Under the pieces are notes generated by a model. It ran no database searches, had not been told where the DNA came from, and worked only from the letters and a program-made list of their open reading frames with translations. The translations under genes and the position numbers were made by a program. Positions 9,376 through 15,681 of a stretch of 15,681 nt of DNA are shown piece by piece (the stretch's first letter is position 1; the number at the start of each line of letters is the position of its first letter). Source of the stretch: Blastocladiella britannica (lineage: Eukaryota; Blastocladiomycota; Blastocladiomycetes; Blastocladiales; Blastocladiaceae); NCBI GenBank assembly GCA_025349905.2, contig MU624966.1, positions 1 through 15,681 on the forward strand, in the 5' to 3' direction.

Positions 9376-9486
9376 AAAAGATTTTCTTATAAGAAAGGAA
9401 CACGCAATATATGGATACATCCTATCGTGCGAAAAAAAAAAAAAAAGAAAGTCAAGAGAGTGTCGGGGTACTGGTCTAGATGGGTT
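9376..9486. terminator. Compact shared 3' region of B9D1 and forkhead genes
   Basis: Only 111 bases separate the two converging stop codons. The stretch is AT-rich, with a TTCTTATAAGAA palindrome (9384-9395) and a 15-base A run (9432-9446). Both transcripts must end within it or overlap. The assignment as a 3' end region follows from gene orientation; no exact cleavage site can be read. Confidence 0.5.
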
Positions 9487-11998
9487 CTATGGTTGACGAT
9501 CAGCGCGGCGAGTATGGGTGCTGCCATGAGCAGGAAGGGTAGCGGACGCCTGATCGGACCCGCCCGGCATTGCCGGCGGCGGTTGCGGCGGCGCCAAAGA
9601 CGATGACTGCGCATGTCCCTCCAGGTGCGTCGCAAACGAAAACAGATTGGCCAGTCCCTGGTCGACACCAGGTGCCACCGACTGCGTATACGACGCGAGC
9701 GAGTCGCGCGACGTGGACATGGACATGGTCCCGACGCCCCCTTGTCCCACCGACGACAGCGGGTACTCCAGAGGTTGCTGCCGCGTGGGCGGCAGCGCAT
9801 ACTGCCCCACCGCCGGGTGGCCCAGAGGATGCACGGGCATGAAGGGAGACGGCGACGTGACGGAAGTGGATCGAGCCGACGATGAAGCAGCAGCAGCCGC
9901 AGTTGCCTCCAGCAACGCTTGCTCTGATGTGCGCCGGACCATTTGCCGCAACGGTGTGGCACGGTGCGGCGGGGACGTGGTGGTGGCGGCGGTGGCGGCG
10001 GTAGTGGTTGTGACTGCGTGCGACGCGTAGACGTAACCGCTTTGTTGCATAGATGCCGATGACGATGCTGGCGGTGCGCCGTACATGTGCACCATCGGGT
10101 GGTGCATCGTGGACGAGGACGCAGTGGCGGCAGCAGAACCCGGCGGCGGAGGGAGAAAGTCGGCGGGTACGGGTGCCGAGGACGCAGCCGATCCGGCGCG
10201 CGAGCGAGCGCGCGACGGCGACCGCGGGGCCGACGGCGCTCGGTACGGGTCCGAGGACCGGCGAGCGCGTTTCAGGACCTTGTCGACGCGCGCGGGATCC
10301 AGCATCCAGAACGCCCCCTTGCCAAACTCGTGCAGCTGCTTGTCGATTTTGACAAACGCCGGGTTGGTGGACAGTGTGTGTCGGACGGTATTCTGTATTA
10401 GTTATTTGATGAGCAACCATGCCTCAAAAAAAAAAAAAAAAAAATTTAAGATGACGACGAACCCGCCAGTTGGTCTTGGCCGTCTGATAGTACGGGTACG
10501 TGACAAGCATCCACGCGTACAGTTCTTGCAGTGTCAGCCGCTGCGACCGGCTGGTGGCAATCCCGTACGCGAGCACGGTGGAGAGCGGGTACGGCGGGCG
10601 CTCGAGCATGCCCGTTTTCATCTCAAATCCCTCCAATATGCCCATGCCGACGACAGATGTGCTGGGAAATGTCGATGGGTTGGTGTTCTGCGATTGGGAT
10701 GCAAGCGACGAGTTGCTGCCGTTGGACCCACCACCGCCAGTGGCAAGCGCGACGCTTGCGGGTGGCGACTGCGACCCTGATCTCGACATGGGCGCTGGAG
10801 AGCCGGTCGGCGTCACCTGGAGCGTGCTCGTGCTGCTGGAGGCGGTGCGTTGTTGCTGCTGCTGCTGCTGCATCAACTGTCCCATGTCGTGCTGGTACCG
10901 AGGATCGGACGGCACGCTCGATGCAGTGGTGTCGGGGTATCGAAAATATTGCGGCGCCATTGTAGTACCGGAACCCGGCGGCGCTGGCGATCCGCCCATG
11001 TACCCGTGTCCATAATCACCGCCGGACGGTTGTCCCACGCCAGCGTACTGCTGCGATGATGACATCATTGGCACTGCACCATAACTCTGATGCTGGTAGA
11101 CAGCTACACTCGCCGCCGTCGTCGTCGCCGGAATAGCCCCAGCAGGGTCGGTGGCCGCCATACCAGCCGTCGGCTGCGGATAAAATGGCTGCCCGTGGGT
11201 CGCGTTGCCGTTGAAAAACGGAAGATCCAGAGCCGACGGGGCCGACGTCGATCGGCGTCGGTTCCCGTAGAACATGGGTGGTGGACCTGTTGGCGAGGGG
11301 GCCACCGCAACAACGGTCGGGGGTGCCAGTGGTACTCGTTGCGGCGGCTGGCCAGCGTACTGCGGGAACCCGCCGCTCATTCCATACACGAGAGTCTGTC
11401 CCATGGGCGATGTCTCCACCGAGCTATATCCATTGCCACTGTAGGCTCCCGGACTGGCGCCTTGTGCCGCCGCGCTCGTATATGGCGTCAGCTGCTGTGG
11501 GAGTGGGGCGTAGTGCATGGGATCCATGCTGGACGCAATGTAGCTCGTCAGATCGGGCAGGAATGTGCTTGAAGATGGGTGCTGCTGCTGCTGCTGCTGC
11601 TGTTGGTAGAGGAACCGCTGCTGATCGGCGTGGGTGGCAAATGTGGGGTAGCCAGCTGCAGCCGATTGGTACGTTGGGAGCGACGGCGGTAGTGGCGGGG
11701 GTGGCGGTGGCGGCGACGACATGTGTTGAATTTGTTGCTGCTGTTGCTGCTGCTGGTAGTACTGGCCGTAGTAGTGAGGTAGCGCTTGCGGGTATCCATT
11801 CTGCGCCGCCGCCACGGCGCCGCGTGGCACGGAATCGTAAGTTGCTCCTGCAGAAGCGGTAGCAGCAGCGGTTGCCGCTGCTGTGTACGAAGCAGAAGAC
11901 GGCGCGTAGCAGGCAGAGCCATGATCGGGGCTGTGGGACGCTGCTGCTGCTGCGCCAATGGCAGGTTCGGATGGCACATAGACGGGGATGTGGCTCAT
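9487..11998 (-). CDS. Forkhead-box (winged-helix) transcription factor with polyglutamine tracts
   Basis: Two exons, 11998-10463 and 10392-9487, give 813 residues; the 70-base intron is phase 0 with an ideal branch region (TAACTAAT) just before the acceptor. The forkhead domain covers about residues 467-557: ERPPYPLSTVLAYGIA, RLTLQELYAWMLVTYPYYQT, then WRNTVRHTLSTNPAFVKI and GKGAFWMLDP, followed by a basic tail KRARR. In the recognition helix the Asn and His that contact bases in FOXA-type domains are kept (N-T-V-R-H). It should bind an RYAAAYA-type site in the nucleus. The long N-terminal half is low complexity: Ala-rich runs, three Gln tracts (82-89, 132-139 and one near 380), polyproline, and Tyr/Gly/Ser-rich stretches typical of activation domains. 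The C-terminal third is Ser/Ala-rich. I start at ATG 11998; the frame is open further upstream but has no better ATG. It cannot be assigned to a named FOX subfamily. Confidence 0.9.
10393..10462 (-). other. Forkhead intron with a 19-base T run
   Basis: The intron begins GTTCGT and ends TAATACAG. Right after the donor the transcribed strand sense carries a run of 19 T (A run on the plus strand, 10426-10444). The branch motif TAACTAAT lies a few bases from the 3' end. It interrupts the DNA-recognition helix of the forkhead domain directly before the base-contacting Asn. Confidence 0.85.
10850..10871 (-). repeat. CAG/CAA triplet repeat (polyglutamine) in forkhead gene
   Basis: On the plus strand this reads as GTTGCTGCTGCTGCTGCTGC-type repeats and encodes MQQQQQQQ on the minus strand. 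It is the Gln tract nearest the forkhead domain and could vary in length between strains. Confidence 0.8.
11581..11602 (-). repeat. CAG triplet repeat (polyglutamine) in forkhead gene
   Basis: Seven uninterrupted CTG units on the plus strand, followed by TTG, encode eight glutamines (residues 132-139) of the forkhead protein. A further interrupted tract at about 11735-11757 encodes eight more (residues 82-89). The uninterrupted tract is the one most likely to slip. Confidence 0.85.
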
Positions 11999-13114
11999 TG
12001 CGGAGTGGAAACCCGTGTGATCCGTGGTGGGCAATGGTGCTATGATCGACTCAGCGTGGTTTTGGGCTCGAGCAGATGCACCACTCGTGTAGCGGGAAGT
12101 GGGGAGGTCCTATGAAGGGAGCGCGCGGAAAAATAAATCCCCGAAAGTAGGATAAACGGGGCTGGTGAGATTTACTATAATCCGAGCGGCACTGTATCGA
12201 ATCGATTTCCAGTCCAAAATATGCTGCAGCCATTGTGCGCGTGGACAGTGAGTGCGAGTGACTTGCATGTGCTGCAGCACTTGTCGAGCAAACAACAAAA
12301 ACGCGAGCAATGCCCACAACCAAGGACCAGGAACGCGCCAATGCCAATGGCAATGGCCGAAACCCAGGTAGGAAAAAAAAAGCGGGCCAAGGAAGTGGAA
12401 CGTAAACGTACAATACAAACAAACGGCGGGGCGACGCGTCCGCGTTTAGCAAGCAAATTGGGCACGATCGCGCTCAAAATGGACAATGGCAGCAACAAAA
12501 TAAGGAGGCCAGACGCGCCCTTGTTGGGAGAGAAAACGCGCGCAGCTCTCGTAGCTGGCCCGACGGAAGGATTCGTGCGTAAAAAATGGAGGATTCAGAC
12601 GCGCTAGACTCGACTTGTGAAAAAAAGAGACACTGCTCGCCAATTCTTGTCGCCACACTTGTCGCGCACGCCTCCCAAAAACAGTTCGCGTGCCGATTTT
12701 TTTAGACTTGGGAACAACGGAATGGTTTTCAGTGTTTGTTTGCGATCCGTTTTTGGTCCTGTTTTACAATTTTCCTGTTTTGGATTGGCGACGCGTCACC
12801 CTCGGACCCGTGAAAAATTGGGCACCTAGATGCCACGACGTCCTCTCGGCAGGCACCCCGTGGGTCCTGCACTCGCTTGGGTGGATATTAGAGCACGAAA
12901 GGCAAAAATTTGTATTCTGGTGCTGGACTTGCCTATTTCAGAGCATTCCGCAGCAAACAATCACTCCAATGGTCCCGAAAATATCCTCTGCTGTCAGTGC
13001 GACTATACTCCCTCCAGTATAAGAGAATCCGCAGCAGCTGCAAGGAGTCAGTGCTTGCTCAGTCGAGAAAAAAAAGAGAAGATTCAAATCGAAAAATATA
13101 TTTCATAAGCTTAC
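11999..13114. other. Long upstream region of the forkhead gene, no credible gene
   Basis: These 1,116 bases lie between the forkhead start and the end of the cytochrome b5 gene, both on the minus strand, so they probably hold the forkhead promoter and 5' leader plus the cytochrome b5 3' end. Open frames exist on both strands (for example plus 12221-12607 and 12690-13022) but none shows a known motif or consistent coding character. Two ACGCGT hexamers, MluI cell-cycle-box cores, are at 12434-12439 and 12791-12796. The 13080-13114 end is AT-rich (AAAAATATATTTCAT), suited to cytochrome b5 polyadenylation. Confidence 0.5.
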
Positions 13115-14062
13115 TCAAGACGAAAAGTGCTTGAAGGCAAAGGCCGCAGCGGCGAGCGCGACGGGCACCAGGATAAAGACGAGACTACAGGGCAATTCGC
13201 AAAAAAAAAAAATAATAATAATAACAATAGGTCGATCACGGGCGGGCGAAACGATTGATCGAGTGGCGGGGCGAGGCGAAGCGGGAATAATATATAGTTG
13301 TAGTTGAGTGTGGTTGAGTGTTGTTGCATAAGGTTGGTTATTGCGTTTTGCAGCTAGTGTTGGAGGGGTGGAAGCAATCATAAAAATTGATCCTCCACGG
13401 GCAAAGAGAGTGATGGATCAACGTACGAGCTAGACTCTTCCTTCTTCGGGGCCGCCTTGGACGAAGAGGCCTTGGTGGGCTTCTTGGCCGCCTGCGGAAT
13501 GAGGAGGAGGATCAGTTTCAGGTTCAAGGTAAAAAAAAGAAAAAAAAAAGATTAACGTACGCCGCCCTTCACCTCGCCGATCAGGTACTTCTTGAGCAGC
13601 TCGCGAGCATCCTCCGAGTGGCCAACATCCTCAAAGCCCTCGGTGGCGTCGGCACCTAAACATTCATCATAACCAAATACAGATGACAGGGATTAGCAAC
13701 AGTTTTTTTGATGCAGCTGAATTTGCAAAAGACCAAAAGGAAGAAGCTAAGAGTAAAAGACAACCCCTCACCTTCCCCCCTCGTGGAATTGGATTGGGGC
13801 AACGGTGTGCAGATCATGCCCATTTAATAATCAAGTATACTCGTACCAGCGCCCTCGAGCAGAACCTCCTCGCCACCGGGGTGCTGCACATACGAAATAA
13901 AATAGTATCAGTATATTTCATATTTAAAACGGGGAAAAAAAGAAGAGATACCTCGTCCAGGAACTTGGTGATGTTGTACACCTTGCCGTTGATGATAGTC
14001 CAGACGTTGGAGCGCTCGTTGTGAGCGGCGACCTCCTCGGCAGTGTATTGCTGGAGCGACAT
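13115..14062 (-). CDS. CYB5: Cytochrome b5, tail-anchored (endoplasmic reticulum type)
   Basis: A small haem protein that passes electrons from cytochrome b5 reductase to desaturases, hydroxylases and P450s on the ER surface. Exons 14062-13952, 13883-13847, 13655-13561, 13491-13427 and 13184-13115 all agree in phase and give 125 residues. The core is residues 1-81: [68 protein letters not shown]. The haem ligands are His38 (HPGG) and His62 (GHSEDA). A Lys/Ser linker ([20 protein letters not shown]) leads to a hydrophobic tail [17 protein letters not shown] ending KHFSS, a classical C-terminal anchor inserted after translation. Intron lengths are 68, 191, 69 and 242. Exon 2 is only 37 bases. 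If the last intron is kept, translation ends at TGA 13380-13378 and the anchor is lost. Divergent from FAD synthase. Confidence 0.94.
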
Positions 14063-14340
14063 TATATAAATAAAAGGTAGGGTGAATACAAGTGCGTTTG
14101 TCGAAAGAGAATCTCTGTGAAAATGGACAGGCACTCGTCCGCCAACCAATCTCGCACATGTGAATAGCGTCGGCCTCTAAGCTCATGTTTTCCCGCCGGC
14201 GTTGCGAATACGTTGGTTCGGACGACGCGTTTCCTTGCTGACATTTCGCCACGCTATCAATGCGTCTGACGTCATGATATATGTGTGTCCCGTCCCAAAA
14301 AATTCTCTTTGCTTGGCCCAACCCAAAAAAATATAAAGAA
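14063..14340. promoter_or_regulatory. Divergent promoter shared by cytochrome b5 and FAD synthase
   Basis: The two start codons are 278 bases apart and point away from each other. The interval holds a perfect 8-base palindrome TGACGTCA (14267-14274), the site of CREB/ATF-type bZIP factors, and an ACGCGT hexamer (14225-14230). AT-rich segments (TATATAA and ATATAAAG) sit immediately next to each ATG, too close to act as ordinary TATA boxes. Sharing of control is an inference from spacing. Confidence 0.6.
14267..14274. promoter_or_regulatory. Perfect CRE-type palindrome TGACGTCA
   Basis: The sequence is directly visible and identical on both strands. Fungal bZIP regulators of the ATF/CREB class bind this site, typically in stress and nutrient responses. 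It lies 67 bases before the FAD synthase start and about 205 before the cytochrome b5 start. Binding is not shown. Confidence 0.5.
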
Positions 14341-15318
14341 ATGCCCGGCCCATCTCTGGTGGCTCTTCGGTCCTACGCGTTGCTCGCGTCCACCGCGGCA
14401 GCAGGCACCAGCAGCGAGCTGCCACTCTACCCACCCTTGGACCTTGACGCGATCGAACGAGACGTGTACAGCTTTGTCACCGCGACGCGTTTTCCCGACC
14501 CTGAAAAAAACCGACCACCACAATCTTTACCACCATGGCAAGCGCACCTCGCGGCCATTGTCACGCAGGCTGTTGGCGTGCTTGAGCGTGCAGTGACCGA
14601 GTGCGGATTTGAGCACCTCGCGCTGTCGTTCAATGGCGGAAAGGACTGTACCGTGCTCCTGCACCTCTTGCAGGCGGTCCGGTGGCGTTACTGGCGCACG
14701 ACGATGATGCACGATGGTGTTGTCACTTGCCCGCCTTTGCCTCTGCTGGTGACAGTGCATGTGGCCCCCGTGGATGGCTTTCCCGAGGAAGTGGCCTTTG
14801 TGCAAAAGGCAGCTGCTCGGTATTAAGTTTTCTTCGTTCTCATGCCAATTGGCTCGTGGAATAACGCAAAAGGTGTAAACAGGTACCGCCTGAACCTGCT
14901 CAACACTGCCGCGCCAATGCGCAACGGCCTGACGGAGTTTCACGCGCAGTATCCGGCGTATACAGCCGTCGCTGTCGGCACGCGCCGCACCGATCCCTAT
15001 TCGGAGCACTTGGGTGATCTGGCGCCGTGCGATGCGGGGTGGCCGCCACTGCTGCGCGTCAACCCAATCCTCGATTGGCAGTACGCCGACGTGTGGCTGT
15101 TTTTGCTCTCGTCGCGGATCGAGTACTGCCCGCTGTACGACTTGGGATACACGTCGCTCGGGCCCAAATCTCAGACAGTGCGCAACCCCAACTTGAAGGT
15201 GATTCCCACCGCCCAGGTTGATGACGGTGATGTCGTTGCTGCTGCTGTGTATTTGCCGGCATGGCGCCTTGAAGATGGCTCGCAGGAGCGGTGTGGGCGG
15301 TTGCAAATGCGGAAATAG
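14341..15318 (+). CDS. FAD1: FAD synthase (FMN adenylyltransferase), PAPS-reductase-like fold
   Basis: Transfers AMP from ATP to FMN to make FAD, the last step of flavin cofactor synthesis. Exons 14341-14819 and 14883-15318 (63-base intron, phase 2, acceptor GTAAACAG) give 304 residues, nearly the length of yeast Fad1. The ATP-binding loop is LSFNGGKDCTVLLHLL at about residues 95-110; the family signatures GTRRTDPYS (192-200) and NPILDWQYADVWLFLL (220-235) follow, then YCPLYDLGYTSLG (241-253). The Arg and Asp of the G-x-R-x-T/S-D-P motif line the flavin and nucleotide site in this family. It lacks the N-terminal molybdopterin-binding domain fused in animal FAD synthases, so it is of the fungal type. 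No targeting peptide is obvious; the N-terminus to about residue 60 is variable. It shares its promoter region with cytochrome b5 and converges on the partial gene at the right edge. Confidence 0.95.
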
Positions 15319-15437
15319 GAGTCTGTTTATGCCTTGTTCTCTTTTTCTGAGCTGCGCCCTGTTTTTTTGCTCCTTGTAAAAAAAATTACAAATCCATGTC
15401 CTATCCTGGGTGACATTATCCCCCCTTATTATTCAAT

Positions 15438-15681
15438 TGTTCGATCTTGCTCCGTTGAAGGATCGTCCCAACCAGAGGGTCGCGAGTTGCGCCATCAAGG
15501 ACTGGGAAGGAACCTGCCTTACATCGAAAAAATAATAATCAGAGATCCGTCCCCACTTGGCGTTCCACTCACTGCCCTCCTTGCGATTTTTCGCATACAC
15601 GTACCTGCCTTTGCCAGCAAGGAATGCGTAATCTCTTTCGTGGCCGTCGCAGCACCACTGCGACTCCTGAACCGCGTACCG
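15438..15681 (-). CDS. Probable gene fragment at the right edge (unidentified)
   Basis: A minus-strand frame is open from the window edge to TGA 15440-15438, about 80 codons. It includes QWCCDGHERDYAFLAGKGRY and EWNAKWGRISDYYFFD, rich in aromatic residues and tryptophan, which looks more coding than the other frames. I do not recognise it. A GTACGT donor at about 15605-15600 and a TAAGGCAG acceptor near 15522-15515 could instead mark an intron, in which case the aromatic middle part would be non-coding and the exon would end soon after. The 5' part of the gene is outside the window. It converges on FAD synthase with about 120 bases between the stops. Confidence 0.35.

Noticed and set aside
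9500..10420. Second long minus-strand frame over the forkhead C-terminal exon
   Set aside because: It is another frame of the same exon; the frame that continues the forkhead domain is the real one.
11578..11757. CTG-rich arrays as a possible regulatory or CRISPR-like repeat
   Set aside because: They are simple triplet repeats encoding glutamines in a long coding exon; there are no spacers.
12001..12034. Forkhead start at 12034
   Set aside because: The codon there is TTG, not ATG. The first ATG in frame is at 11998.
12221..13022. Plus-strand ORFs in the forkhead upstream region
   Set aside because: No recognisable motif, no start context, uneven codon use and no intron signals in support.
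13115..13381. Separate 88-codon minus-strand gene with a hydrophobic end
   Set aside because: The hydrophobic end is the last exon of cytochrome b5 read back into its intron; the phases of exon 4 and exon 5 match exactly.
13683..14024. Plus-strand ORF across cytochrome b5 introns
   Set aside because: It covers the cytochrome b5 introns and small exons in antisense and has no coding character of its own.
1..15681. tRNA, rRNA, transposon or viral sequence
   Set aside because: A scan for TTCGA-type tRNA arms, reverse transcriptase or transposase motifs and terminal repeats gave nothing convincing.

Overview
This is nuclear DNA of a eukaryote, most likely a flagellated (zoosporic) fungus of the chytrid or blastoclad type. 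The genes are split by short spliceosomal introns, mostly 51-80 bases, with GT...AG ends. The FAD synthase is the short fungal type without an N-terminal molybdopterin-binding domain. A B9D1 gene, which belongs to the ciliary transition zone, points to a lineage that still makes a flagellum. The phylum is an inference; no rRNA or other marker is present.

Layout, left to right. A HUS1 checkpoint-clamp gene (minus strand) runs off the left edge. Bases 876-1746 hold no gene I can name. A weak candidate for a small mitochondrial-type gene lies on the plus strand at 1747-2412. The five-exon glutamate-cysteine ligase gene (minus, 2718-5365) shares a divergent promoter with a BTB-domain gene (plus, 5784-7875). 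After a 555-base gap with one doubtful short ORF comes B9D1 (plus, 8431-9375), which converges on a forkhead transcription factor (minus, 9487-11998). A 1.1 kb region with no clear gene lies upstream of the forkhead gene. Next is a five-exon tail-anchored cytochrome b5 gene (minus, 13115-14062). It shares a 278-base divergent promoter with FAD synthase (plus, 14341-15318). A probable gene fragment on the minus strand (15438-15681) runs off the right edge.

How the genes relate. Most are unrelated housekeeping or regulatory genes, as expected in a fungal chromosome. Cytochrome b5 and FAD synthase are linked in principle, because cytochrome b5 is reduced by an FAD enzyme; their shared promoter holds a perfect TGACGTCA palindrome. 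GCL makes the first intermediate of glutathione. I found no mobile element, CRISPR array, rRNA or tRNA gene.

The most unusual points are: a membrane-helix-like insertion inside the B9 domain; a five-cysteine cluster in a long GCL linker; a cytochrome b5 last intron whose retention would give a soluble protein; and a strong preference for GTAC rather than GTAA at intron 5' ends.
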